From Maylandia zebra (taxonomy: Eukaryota > Chordata > Actinopteri > Cichliformes > Cichlidae): a DNA stretch of 64,000 bases. The notes under the pieces were generated by a model. That model worked only from the letters and a program-made list of their open reading frames with translations. It did not search any database and was not told the DNA's origin. The stretch spans positions 33,187,033-33,251,032 of the forward strand of contig NC_135170.1 of assembly GCF_041146795.1 (NCBI RefSeq), given 5' to 3'. How positions within the stretch are numbered: position 1 is the first letter of the stretch; the number at the start of each line of letters is the position of its first letter. Below are positions 12,693 through 33,111 of the stretch, one piece after another. A program made the position numbers and the translations under genes.

Positions 12693-13842
12693 ATGGCTTT
12701 TAGAATACTTTCCAGAGTCTGTACACTGAGTCACGGACTGAAATCCTCTCAGACCGCCTTCAGTACGTTAAGCTCCGCCGGCAGTTTAAAGGTTGAACAT
12801 GACCGACGTAACCAGCGCTTCACGGTCACCGCAGGCAGCAGTACTGGTAAGCACACAGCCCGAGTTGCAGCTCCCCTTCCCGCGTAGAGCCTCTAAGAGA
12901 GCCCGAGGTGTCGTCGCGGCCTGATGGAGGACATTTGAGATGATTAATTATTTTAAATTCAATATTGTGTTGTGTGATGTGTTTCTCTTTCAGTTGTTTA
13001 TTTGGATCCCTCTCACACATAAATCCCTCTCACACATAAATTGTGTGTAGCAATCAGAGCGCTCAGCGAAATTCCATTTAAAAATGTGTGTTTTAATGGT
13101 TTCTTTGGTTAAAGTCAGCTTCTTTTTAACCCATATCAATGTCATATATTTTAAAGGGTTCAGTGCCACTTAGCTAAGAGATCGGCATACTTATTGTGAT
13201 CTGTACTAATGTATTTTGGTGAAATCTTTGCTAAGTCAAGACCTAGCACAACAAGTTGCAGGGGAGAAGTTGGGGTTTAAATTAAGGTGTTTTTGATGGG
13301 AATTTGGTATTTTCTGTTCCAACTGATTTAATTTTGCTGAAAGTTTCACAAGTTCCCCATTTGAAAGAAAATGAGCTGTATTACTTTCTATGAAATAGCA
13401 TGAGATAATTTAATCTAGGAAATACAAAAATCATGTGGTGATTTTTAATTTTTTTTTTCTTCCTATAAGCATCTGCTTAATATTATTGTAATAAGGAGCC
13501 ATTACTGTCCTCTTTCTAGCGGACCATGAATGTGGGGTGCTGAAATACAGATTCACTGGGGAGAAGGAGGTGGACCTGATGTCGACCTTCGTACCCGAGA
13601 CATACAGGGGCCATGGTGTTGCAGCTCTGCTGTCGAGGGTAAAACTCCAGGTGTCAGTCAACTCGTTTCAGGTCATACGTGATTTTTTTCTGAGTAGTTT
13701 TAATGTTTGTTTTGTTTCTTAACAGGCTGCGCTGGACTTTGTGGTTGAAGAGAACTTAAAGGCTCATGTCTCCTGCTTGTACATAAAGAAGTACGTTGAA
13801 GAACAACCAGAGCAGAGATATAAAGAGTTTGTCATCACTTGA
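12693..13842 (+). CDS. natd1: N-acetyltransferase domain-containing protein 1
   Basis: Three coding exons join in phase: 12693-12846, 13520-13638 and 13726-13842, for 129 aa. From residue 33 the protein follows NATD1: [12 protein letters not shown], then [18 protein letters not shown], whose RGHGVA is the acetyl-CoA loop of GNAT folds, then [20 protein letters not shown] and YVEE near the C-terminus. NATD1 is a small YjdJ-like GNAT protein whose substrate is not known. Human NATD1 is about 113 aa; the extra length here is an N-terminal stretch ([20 protein letters not shown] and onward) that is rich in Arg, Ser and Leu and has no acidic residue before residue 35, as in mitochondrial targeting peptides. 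The ATG at 12693 is the first in frame. The gene is compact, with introns of 673 and 87 bp. Confidence 0.88.
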
Positions 13843-16231
13843 CTGCAGCTTCTATGGCACCTACATGCTGTATGTCTGTGAAGGTTCTCAGTCATCCAGG
13901 TCTTCATAGTTTAAGGAGTCCAGACGCTTTTCTTTCCAAGCTCCTTAGACTACATACTGTAATTCTACCTCTAATTAACTACACTCGCACAGTGTGCAAT
14001 GTACAAGTGAGAAATCTCACATCATTCAATGTACATTTAAACAATTTTAAATGTAATGTGGACTATATTTGGATAAAATAACCAAAAATATAATTAAACC
14101 AATGGGTTGAAGGTGATATTTGTATTATAATAAGAACAGTTTAACAGATAAACTGTGATTCTTTTAAAAATATCAGACTGTGTGCATGCATGACTGAATT
14201 TTCTACCAATAAAATTCATTAAAATGTAATTAAAAACCTTTGTTATACTATACAAGCGTATTATTATATTATACATGCAGAATTATGTAGTTGATATGTA
14301 GAGTAAATAATACAATTTTTATATTAAAAAGTTTACATAAAGGGACATCTGCTCATTTCCACATGTATATTTATTCCTGGACCCCACTAGAGTAGCTTTG
14401 CATGAGTCACAGTTCAAAATAAGTTTTATTTATCTCATACTAGGCTTTGGTGTGACCCCTGACTTCATGCTCTGTTTGAAAGAAGCTTTCTGATGATTGG
14501 CTGCCCCACATAAACAGCAGATGAGTGGGACTTCAGGGTTGATTGACCATAAAGTGGATATCCCCACTGTATGAGATCATACAGAGGCAAGCGTGGGGAA
14601 AAAACCAAAACAAACTAGTAGAGTCTGAGATTTTAATTTACAGGAATTACTTTTATATACACTGACCTCATAATTTGACACTGTGGCCAGAGACTTTATG
14701 TATTTCTGTCTGTATATTAAGAAGGCAGTGTAGGTCCTAATCTGCAGTTAACAGAAGTGGACTAAAGCTAATTAGTGCAGTTGATTAAATTTTTCCTGGC
14801 TGATCAATCCAGCTTTAGACTGAGAGATTGCTTGCAATTAGCATAAATAGTAACTAATCACAGAATCATGCAGAGGCAAAAGTAGAAAAGACTTTGTAAA
14901 CCTTAGTGTTTAAAGTATCCTATCTCACATGTATTACTTGTACATACTTTGACCTCTTTGGTTGAAACTTTGGCCATGTGTAATACAAACCATATGGAAC
15001 TAAGACGCAGTGTAATGTAGAAGCTTGTTTAGGTATCAATGTTATTAGTAATATAACTCTGTTATAGTGAGCCTACGTTAATAAATGCAGCAGAATTAAT
15101 CACAAAAAGAAAGATTGTGGGGAAAATGGGCTCCGGTGTTACCACGAGCCTCGAATCACAGATGAAATCAGCGTGTTTGGCGAGCACAGCTGGATTCTCG
15201 CCAGCTGATGAGATTAATTCCCCCACAGCAACAGCAGCATGACAAGAGATTGGCCACAATCGAGCGTTTAATTGGGTTTGCTTGCTAGTTTTTAGAAGAG
15301 CAACAAAGTCAGTGAAAAGCACAGCTGTATTTAATTTCATCTTCATTACATCCTCAGTGACACAAACTGTGAGCTCGAGAGATATTGTGCTTTTTTTATT
15401 GTCTGCTCTTGTTCCAACAGATGTCAATCTTACTCCTGTAAACATGTTTTCCTGCACTTCTGTGTCGGCCTGATGCTGTCAGCGTTTGAGTTACAGCATG
15501 TCTCACATCAAAAGTACCAGAGTATAAAGACAGCAGCTGTTTCAGGGGAGTTGACAGAAAAGGCAAATTCCTGATGTAACATCTTATCAAGAGATGTTCT
15601 TTAAAAAAAACAAATCCTGAACAGTCAGTCGTGGAGAATATCTACAAACTTTGCAGCTGTTTTTTCATTGTTGGAGTGGCTGTTTTGTGGTTGTTTCACA
15701 GGTTCAGTGGTTGTTTTGTATGTCTTGGCAGACATTTGTGTCCCAGTTTGCTATTTGACATTAATTTGTCATCTTTTTAAAATCTTTTATAGCTGACCGA
15801 CTGTCCAACATCAGATGTTACTGGACACTTCAAACAGAGTCTAGTCTGTGCAGGTAGACCTGCGGTGATTCGGCGATACGTCCCTGATGGTACAGAATGA
15901 GGTAATTTTCTCTTCCTCTTGCTGAGCAGATCATTGAGCCTCGTTCTTCAGAGGACAGTTTGATCAAACATAAATGAAACAGGCTGGCTCAGCAGAAGCT
16001 AAAGCAGAAATGAAGGATCAGTCTTTCATCAGGAGCATTTACATCCAGTTTAGTGGGAAATGTAGCCCGTTTCCCTTCCCCACTTCTCACATTATCTTTT
16101 TTTAAGAACCAGACACATCTGGTGTGTGGAGAGGAACAAAATATACAAAAAAAGTCCTGAAGTAAATATTTAAATCCAAGAACAAGAGTCAGTGTAGGTC
16201 CAGGAAATCAACCCCAGAAACGTTTCCATCT
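13843..16231. other. Intergenic region between the convergent natd1 and gsg1l2
   Basis: Contains the 3' UTRs of both genes. No coding exon or mobile element is recognised; the sequence is mostly AT-rich and unremarkable, with several open frames of 60-130 codons that look random. Confidence 0.5.
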
Positions 16232-24900
<8,669 letters not shown>

Positions 24901-27125
24901 GGTCGAGGCAAGGCCAGAGGAGATGAAATGAAAAGGCAACTAATCCTGGCTTTTGATATGTAGCCACCGTGTTTCGCCTCCCAGCGGATATATCAAATCT
25001 TCATAATCTTGTTGCATTTGGGGCTCCTTGGGTGAGAAGTGTGTACATCCCTCTGCCGGCTCTTCTGATGTGCTGCCACCTTGATGAAAGGGTGCATCCT
25101 CTGCACTCCCACAGAGACAATAGAAACCCATGGCACTATTGGTTTTCCTTCATTTGAACTCGTAAACTGTCCCCTCTGTGCTGCCACTCCAAACTCATCG
25201 CTCCTCCCCTTCTACAAAGCTCTGCCTGCAACATTATCCATTACAAATGGCAAATTATAGTCCAGACTTCCTTTGAACATATTAGCAAAAAGCAAAGATT
25301 ACAACAAGCTTAGATTGTAATCCAGAAGCAGGCTCTTCCCTGAGTTTCCTGCATTTGCAAAGTAATTGCAGCCGCAGGCATAAGATCAAGTCCCTTTTTA
25401 CAGTTGGTGACCTGTGACATAATGTGGACAGTCTCATATGAAAATCCATTCACTGCGTGTGTGTGCAAGCAGGGCAAATCTCTTCTAATAGCCTGCTGAT
25501 GTAGCACACAAATGAAGACAAACTACTTAGAAGTACAGTATCTGAAGGAGACAGATGGTTGGAGGAAACATCTGCTGCCTTTACTCTGATGCTTTTGTCT
25601 ATAATTTGCTGTCTTTAAACTTGTCGTAATTTTCTGCAGCTCAAGAGTTTCGCTAACAAATGTGTCGTCTTTGCTTTGACCTATAGACAAATGACTTTAA
25701 AAGCTGACATGCGCAAGTGTCGTGCGTAAGTTCCTCAAGTCTCATCTATTATTAGAGACTTTCTATGGAGAATGTCGAGTAAATCAAACAGACTTGCTCT
25801 ACTTAAACGTGCCTTTGGAAACATTTATCATCCATCACAGTCTTTTCATTTTCAATGTCCCAACAGATTTTGATGTAAACAAAGACTTTTGCCTCAAACA
25901 GCAAGTAGGCAGTGCATGAAAAACAGACACTTGGCCCTGTGAAGCTCTCCAAACTTAGCTGATTCCCAGCTGTTAATGGTGTTTTACAGATTGTGAAGCT
26001 GGCATTCACAGGTGGTGAACTCCAACGTGATTACCATCACGAACTCTAACAAAAACACTGATGTTGTCTATTGTTTTGCTACCATCAAAATTATTGTTTA
26101 AGGGTACAAATAATAAGTACAAACTACAAAAATTATGCTTCCTGTATTTGCCACTTCAGGCTGATGTTAAAATACGAAAATGGCACTTAAGCATGATAAT
26201 TAGTATGCTAACTGTGTCGTACAATAAACCACGTAGCAGCTTCTATGGACAGTTTCTCTCTTTGTAGCAATTGTAGAAGTTGAACTGCTTCATAATGCTG
26301 AGTGATTGGATACTGCAAAGCCAATCCACCATAACACTTATTCTGGAAGAAATCAGTGTCTAACTTTGTAAGCATTTTGGCAGAAATATTTTGTTTTAAT
26401 TTAGGGATTTGAGATTACATAATTTTTCTAGTTATGACTTCAGAGTACTCTGAGACAGTAGCAATGTCTATTTCAAGTAAAACTAACAAAACAACAACAA
26501 CAACAAAAAGATGCCATTTTAGAAGACCTGTTTCTTTATTGTTTTGGTAGTTTTAGCTGTTAGCCTCGATGAAATTAACTGTAATAACCTTGGTGGTCCC
26601 TGCATTAGGACAAATCACAAGTGGACCAGAGAGGGTTCTAGAAAATCATCTCTTGGTGCCCACAAGAGGCAAAACTAATGCAGCGGCTAGCTCAATGGGG
26701 CGGCCCCCAGAATCCCCACATAGGGGTCCAAAAGGGCAGCCCACAGTTCACCTACAACCAAGCTTGCTAGCTCAGCCGATAACTTCAGTTATGTACATAT
26801 AGGAAAACTATTGTTAGCTAACATTAGAAGAAAGCTAGTTTTATGTAATGATGCCCATCTGGGCAAAAGTGGAAAGCTGCCAAAAGAGCACTCAACTTTA
26901 TTGTTTTCAAAGGTGTCTCTGAGCTGTTGTGTCCAATAAATAATGCTAGCAAACACTGATGTCGCTGCTCACACAGTCAAACTGCAAGTTATTGCAAATT
27001 AAACTAAAATACTGTATGAAGTAGATGAGACTGTGTAATTGTTTCTAAATCTTAAGGCTGATTTGGTAACTTTGTTTGCCAATTAATTATCTCCAGGTTA
27101 CCTGTATCTTAGTTGCTAACATTAC
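24901..27125. other. Upstream region of gsg1l2, no gene seen
   Basis: The gsg1l2 promoter and 5' UTR must lie at the left end. I see no exon on either strand, in particular nothing resembling glp2r. A short AAC repeat occurs at about 26490-26510. About 26560-26800 has a composition different from its surroundings and might be an old repeat. Confidence 0.45.
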
Positions 27126-27925
27126 TACCTTGGTGTTCATCTGAACAATAGACTGGACTGGACTCATAACTCAAACGCCCTCTACAGGAAAGGGCAGAGC
27201 AGGCTGTACCTGCTGCGGAGACTCAGGTCGTTTGGAGTGGAGGGCCCACTCCTGAAGAAATTCTATGACTCTGTTGTGGCTTCTGCTATCTTTTATGGCG
27301 TGGTCTGCTGGGGCGGCAGCATCTCTGCTGGGGACAGGAAGAGACTGAACAGGGTGATCCGAAGGGCCAGCTCTGTTCTAGGATGCCCTCTGGACCCAGT
27401 GGAGGTGGTGAGTGACAGGAGAACGGCGGCTAAGCTGTCATCCCTGATGGACAACATCTCCCACCCCATGCAGCAGACTGTGACAGCACTGAGCAGCTCC
27501 TTCAGTGGGAGACTGCGGCACCCACGGTGTGGGACGGAGAGATTTCGCAGGTCTTTCCTCCCCACTGCTGTCAGACTCCATAATAAAGACTTTAACTGAT
27601 CAAGCACACACATCCATACATATGCAATAATACTAAGTGCAATAATCCTTTCTGTCATCGTTGTATTTTTATTCAGTTGTATATAGTATTTGTATTTGTA
27701 TTCTATTTTTATCTTATTGTATATTTATTTTATTTTATTCTACTGTATATAGTATTTTATTTTATTCTGTTCTGTACAGTTGTGTACTGTATTTATTCTT
27801 ATTGTATTCTAATTTTTGCCTCATAACTTTTGCACTGTCCACTTCCTGCTGTGACAAAACAAATTTCCCACGTGTGGGACTAATAAAGGTTATCTTATCT
27901 TATCTTATCTTATCTTATCCTTGCA
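27126..27925 (+). mobile_element. LINE fragment, CR1/L2/Rex1-group ORF2 C-terminus and 3' tail
   Basis: An uninterrupted frame runs 27126-27599 (157 codons plus stop): YLGVHLNNRLDWTHN, then LYRKGQSRLYLLRRLRSFGV, VVCWGGSISAGDRKRLN, IRRASSVLGCPLD and RRSFLPTAVRLHN, which is the region after the catalytic core of a fish LINE reverse transcriptase. A T-rich 3' UTR follows, ending in GGGACTAATAAAGG and five TTATC repeats (to about 27920). 5' truncated just upstream of the YLGV motif. Confidence 0.88.
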
Positions 27926-28032
27926 AGTTTGCTAGATTACTGTAGATTACTTTGATAACTAAAGTAATTCCAACTTACTTAACTGATTTAGCCATCAACA
28001 AATCATGTAATGGCATGAAACAAACATATATT

Positions 28033-28630
28033 GTCACGGTTTGGCAGGGCAAACCGTGGGGATGTAGGGAAGGAGGACCCAGGCGCGGAGCTCTGTGTGT
28101 AAACAGTGTGTTTATTTACAGTGAAAAAACAACAATAAATCCCCGTGCTCTCCCCTGACTCCCGTGTCGTGTCTCTCCGTGAAAAGTCCATGTCTTAGTG
28201 CTCTCCGCTCCCGTGTCTCAGCACTCCTCGTGCTGGCTGCTGTCTGGCGCTCCACACTTCTCCTGGGGACACAATAAAAGCAGCCGTCAGGACACATACA
28301 ACCGTGGGGACACACACATTAACTAAGCTCAACTGGATGACTAACGTGGAGTCTCACACAATGATCCCACACCAATGGGAGCGACCAAGACTCTCCTAAG
28401 TAGCTCCCCCGACGAGCCCTGATCAGCAGCAGGTGTGTGGCAGGAGCTTCGGGTGTGGCCAGTCCCCTAGCAGGGCCACACCCACCAGGCCTGCAGGTGC
28501 TTGACATCCATCCTACAGCCAAACACATATATACACACACCCACACCTGCCTATACAGAAATGTGGACACAGAACAGCAGCACAGTATCACCTATACATA
28601 TAACAATATAATTCATAACTGCTGACATAA
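28033..28630. repeat. Unclassified dispersed repeat (TGTCACGG start)
   Basis: Begins TGTCACGGTTTGGCAGGG and shows the GGAGGACCCAGGCGCGGAGC motif common to a class of fish repeats, followed by stretches with CACCTGC and a TTATTTACAGTG segment; it may end near GCTGACA at 28620-28626. It could be a solo LTR (TG...CA) or a non-autonomous DNA element. I find no clear target-site duplication. No protein is encoded. Confidence 0.45.
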
Positions 28631-29854
28631 ATAACTAACAGCGTGGGGCAGTTAGCCAGTTAGCTGTAACCTAACTGTGCAGCATGTATTTGACATTTTG
28701 CCCAAGTCGTTATAAGTACTGAAACTCAGGTGTACAGTATATGCACTGGTCTCTCAGTTTTTGTTTACACTGCCCTGTGTACAGTAGTGTGAGCACTGGC
28801 AGCTGTGCAGATCATTTAACTGCCCTGGATTTGTAAACTCCTTTAAAGTATCCGAGATGTCGAATTTTCCCTCTCATCATCAAATCGAGTCAAATCGAGT
28901 CAAATCCAGAACACACTCAAACGATTCATATAAACTAAAACACAAAAGCTTAAAAAGAAACTGTACTCCGGGATTAGTGTGATGAAAATCCACAGTAATG
29001 ACCACGATAAACTCATGTAGGGACAATTTGACTTAACCGTGTTACACAATGTCCACTACAGTCATAAGATTTAAAAGACAAGGCCATATTAAAATGGGTT
29101 TCATCTGGAGTAGACACTGATAGAAAATAAACAATAACAAATAATATAAGGGGGATTTTTGACCGTCTGTATGTTTGCCTCATTGCTGGCATTTATATGG
29201 TAAGTAGGCATAGACTTTTAGTGATTCCTCTGAATGCACATAGATTATACTGAACATTAGCTTCCATGTAATAAATTACAACCACAGGATACTTAAGTCC
29301 AGCGTTACACTTGATGAAGTGGTAAGCCGGTTGGTACAATGAACAGTTCCCAGACTCATTGCTTTTTACATAATAATACCTGCCAGTTTGCGAATGACAG
29401 ATGTGAGGTTTGAGCGAATGCCTTTTCCCCTTACGTACAGATGCTCAACATTTTGTGCAATTGTGAACTAAACCTAAACGATTATGTAAAAGTATGTGAT
29501 GGTATTTTAAATGTGAAATGAATGACCTGGACTTTACCTAATCTGATTTTGCAAAGGTAGATGCAGATTTACACAGAGACTCTCCCGGATTATGTTTATG
29601 CATAAAGGAAAATTTAGGATTGCTTTGTCCAACTTTAACTTCATTTAAAATGCAGAAAAATCCAAATAAATGTGCACTGGCTTTCACTTCATTCACCAAA
29701 GCTGGTACACCTTGCACAGGATGAAACAGGATTATAATCAGCTGTTATGTGTGTCAGCAGTGACCTCTTGGTCCCTGACGCGTGAGAGCTGCCGATAGAT
29801 TATTGTAGATTAATTCTGATGCTGATCACAGTATAGCACAAATACTCAGTTGTG
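28631..29854. other. Intergenic, no gene seen
   Basis: AT-rich sequence between gsg1l2 and rcvrn without recognisable exon or repeat apart from a 10-bp tandem (CAAATCGAGT, about 28882-28906). This is part of the interval where mammals have GLP2R. Confidence 0.4.
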
Positions 29855-30230
29855 GTTAGAAGTTTACATACACTCATCGTGGGCATGAATGTTGTCATTT
29901 TGGGCTTTTAATGATTTCTTTGAATTGTTCTTTTTCAGGGTGTAATCATCGTACAACATAAATGTTTAATCACTTTTAAAAAACATGAATCGGATACACC
30001 AGTTTTCATTTATTTTTGATTTTCTCGAATCCACACAGATTAAAAAGTATATGTTCAGGATCAAGTATATACATAGACCCACTTGAATCTTTTAATAAGT
30101 GGTACTGAAGGTTTAAGAATGTCTTTAATCTTGATAAAACCCTCAATTGGATTGACCAGTGCTGAGGACAATGGGAAACTCAGGGATCTAAGAAGGAAAC
30201 ATGGCGATATACACAAGTTGGAAGGTCTCT
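29855..30230 (+). mobile_element. Tc1-like element end and 5' remnant
   Basis: CAGTTGTGGTTAGAAGTTTA followed by CATACACTCATCG is the terminal sequence of a widespread fish Tc1-like family. A degraded stretch to about 30230 may include part of the transposase 5' region. No right end found. Boundaries approximate. Confidence 0.6.
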
Positions 30231-31260
30231 GTAGATTTGAAAATTACCAGATAACTGTATTGAAGTACAAATTATTCAATGTGTGTGCCAATGTCTGGAA
30301 GGAGACCGAAACTGTCTTTATTTGTCAAATTGTTTGACATCACAAACTGATTGTTATTGTATTGTTTCTTAATGGTTTCTTTAATGGTTAATACACCAGT
30401 ACGCATAAGCTTTCAATATGATGTCTTTAATGCTAAAACATAATTGTTGTTATCTATGATTTTTCAAATTTACTGTTTTACAAATACTGTTATATTAATA
30501 CTACTTTAAATATTAGTACCTTATAACATACAGTTGATTAATTGTTTTCCTAAAATTCAAAATGCAATAATTTGCTTTTTAAGTCTTCCGATTTCTCTTA
30601 AAATCAGAGACATTTTTTTATTTTGCTCCTGGTCAGTTTCATTACTTTTATTCTTTTTGATTATTTTTTTAAAAATGGGGCTTTTCTTCCTCATTGGGCT
30701 GCAAAGTTATGTTTGCACTTAATTCGGAAAAGGCGTATCATCGGGCGTAAGTATGTTTGCGGCTGTTTGTCCCCAGATAAGATTATCTGTGTCTCCACTA
30801 TAATAGTCTTGGACCAGATTACAGCACAATCTGCTGCAGTGGTGGGAAACCTGCAGTGACTGAAGGTAATTACAAATGGACAGTTTCTGGTGTTTAAGCC
30901 TCTGCAGCTCTCTTTAGGGCAACCAAACTCAAACACTTGGCGACAAATGGCCCAAACCACCCAGTAACATATGATTAATTAACCTCATGTGGTGGCTGGA
31001 TCATCTCTGACACCCCCTTCATTGCACTTTGAGCTGTTTCTTTGTCTTTTTCCTGTCACATCACATTCAGGCATTTGACCTAACTGACCCACATCGTGAA
31101 AACAATTTAATATTCAACCTAAGACACTGCTGTTCTTGATGCGCGCTCAATCATGCAGGTAAGTAAATCCCAAAAAGTTGATTCTGTTCATCTGGACGTA
31201 GCGTTTTCAGTGGGCGAAACGTTTCGTCACTCATCCAAATGACGGTCTCAGCTGACTGCA
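30231..31260. other. Intergenic, no gene seen
   Basis: AT-rich; several open frames of 60-90 codons have no recognisable domain or splice context. I searched both strands for class B GPCR (glp2r) exons and recognised none. Confidence 0.4.
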
Positions 31261-31276
31261 TGTTTATCCAAACTTG

Positions 31277-31591
31277 GTGGGCGATCGTGGCTCAAGAGTT
31301 GGGAGTTCGCCTTGTAATCAGAAGGTTGCCGGTTCGAGCCCCGGCTTGGACAGTCTCGGTCGTTGTGTCCTTGGGCAAGACACTTCACCCGTTGCCTACT
31401 GGTGGTGGTCAGAGGGCCCGGTGGCGCCAGTGTCCGGCAGCCTCGCCTCTGTCAGTGCGCCCCAGGGTGGCTATGGCTACAATGTAGCTGCCATCACCAG
31501 TGTGTGAATGGGTGGATGGCTGGATATGTAAAGCGCTTTGGGGTCCTTAGGGACTAGAAAAGCGCTATATAAAGACAGGCCATTTACCATA
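31277..31591 (+). mobile_element. tRNA-derived SINE, AFC-like
   Basis: The 5' part is tRNA-like: an A box TGGCTCAAGAG at 31288-31298 and a B box GGTTCGAGCCC at 31331-31341. The body has CTTGGGCAAGACACTTCACC, GAGGGCCCGGTGGCGCCAGT and GTAAAGCGCTTTGGGG, ending near ACAGGCCATTTACCATA. Near-identical flanks TTTATCCAAACTT (31263-31275) and TTTACCAAACTT (31592-31603) are a likely target-site duplication, pointing to a fairly recent insertion. From memory it matches the AFC family of African cichlids; related families exist in other fish. Confidence 0.85.
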
Positions 31592-32234
31592 TTTACCAAA
31601 CTTATAAACAGTACCTTTTCACAGTGGCTGAACTTAGCACACTGAATAACCAATGGGCTGTGAGATCAGTTCCTTGATCATAAATATGGAAAATATCATG
31701 ACCACTGATCAACAACCACTGATCAAAGACCATGAGTACCATTCACAGAGAGCTGGGGAATGGCTGCAATCACAGCATTGTAAGATGGTTAAAGTGGTTA
31801 CCCTTAGGCCCCCTCCTCGATTCAGAGATGGTCTTTTTCTTCTCAGGTAAATGGTCATCCTCATCATTGAAAGAGTGTCCACTGGCTTGTAGGTGTAAAT
31901 AGACTGCGGAGTCCTGGCCTCCGCTTAGCCAGAGGTTTTTGGTTTCCTCGATGTCTGCCACTTTTCATATCCTCCCCGTTGAATTAGATGTTTTGGTCCC
32001 CCGAGTTAATGTGATCCATGAATTGTGGTCCTGAGATGTATCATCAATGAACTGACTCACAGCCCGTTATTAGCTCACTGGGTTAATTTCAGTCATTGTG
32101 CAAAGGTACTGTTTATAAGGTTGGCAGTCAGCTGAGACTGAACAAATCACTTGGATGAATAACTAAACATTTCTCCTACTGAAAAAGTTCCAGATGAACA
32201 GAATCAACTTTTTGGGCTAACATTGCAGAAACAG

Positions 32235-32560
32235 TGATTAGCACGGTTACCAGCAAGAAGATCCTGTAGTCCAGGGTTTTCTGTGTGGCGTTTGCATGTT
32301 CTACCCATGTTTGCATGGCTTCTCTCCAGGTACTCCGGTTTCCTCCCATGGTCCAGAGACATGCAGTTAGTGTGGTTAGGTTAACAGACGATTCTAAGTT
32401 GCCCATAAGTGTGAATGGTTGTCTGTCTCTTTGTTAGCCCTGCGACAGACTGGCAACCTGTCCAGGGTGCACTCTGCCTATCGCCCTAAGACAGCTGGGA
32501 TAGGCTCCAGCCTCCCCTTGACCCTCAGTTGGATAAGCAGAAGAGAATGGATGGATGTAT
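32235..32560 (+). repeat. Dispersed fish repeat with GGATGGATG end
   Basis: Contains GGTACTCCGGTTTCCTCCCA, then GTCCAGAGACATGCAG, then GACTGGCAACCTGTCCAGGG and GGATAGGCTCCAGCC, and ends in AATGGATGGATG. This order is familiar from a very common teleost repeat; I do not assign it to a family. It does not look coding. Confidence 0.7.
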
Positions 32561-32868
32561 TAACATAAAGATGATTTTGGAAATTACCAAAACTGTTAAT
32601 TTAGGACAGCTGTAGAATAAACCTTACATTGGGTGGTGGTCTAATACATTTGTTTAACACTGTCTGGTTTAGTGTAAGCAAATTCCTCCCTAGTGGCAAT
32701 GATAAAAGATGGCACCAGTCTATGCTCGTCTTTCTTTGGCCCCAAAGTCAGTATTATTATACTTCAACTCTGTAACTAAATATTAGAGTGTATTTACACA
32801 AATTCTGCTTAAAAAGGCAAATATCCTCCCAGATGTTGAGCTTCTAAGTAACGGCCACCTGCCACCTT

Positions 32869-32997
32869 TAATCCGCTGCGCTTGCCTCCTGTATTTAACT
32901 CTGTCTTCAATATAAAGGTGTCATAGCAGTGTGACGCAGTTATCCCCCTTAATCTTCAAGACAGCTGTCTGGATTTAGGCAGTGATGATCATAATCC
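32869..32997 (+). promoter_or_regulatory. Probable rcvrn core promoter with CRX/OTX-type sites
   Basis: A TATA box TATAAAG lies at 32911-32917, so transcription would start near 32942 and leave a 5' UTR of about 170 bases. TAATCC at 32869-32874, TAATCT at 32950-32955 and TAATCC at 32992-32997 fit the binding core of CRX/OTX homeodomain factors that drive photoreceptor genes. A CAGCTG E-box is at 32962-32967. The sites are read from the sequence; their use is inferred. Confidence 0.5.
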
Positions 32998-33111
32998 CAT
33001 TTGGCACCTTGAGGGGCTCGACAGAGCGAACACAAGACAGAGCGCACAAACTCCACAGAAGTTTAACGGCCAATCGCAGGAGATACAAGAATTTAACCTT
33101 TCTTGATCAGG

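Noticed and set aside
15062-15457. 131-codon minus-strand open frame downstream of gsg1l2
   Set aside because: No recognisable domain, no supporting splice sites, composition like the surrounding intergenic DNA.
28033-28630. Solo LTR of a retroelement
   Set aside because: TG...CA ends can be drawn, but the flanking bases do not form a convincing duplication, so I left it unclassified.
30083-30337. 84-codon open frame as a glp2r or other exon
   Set aside because: It overlaps a Tc1-like end, has no transmembrane or hormone-receptor pattern, and lacks matching splice sites.
31288-31341. Possible tRNA gene
   Set aside because: A and B boxes are present but the rest does not fold as a tRNA and continues into a SINE body with a target-site duplication.
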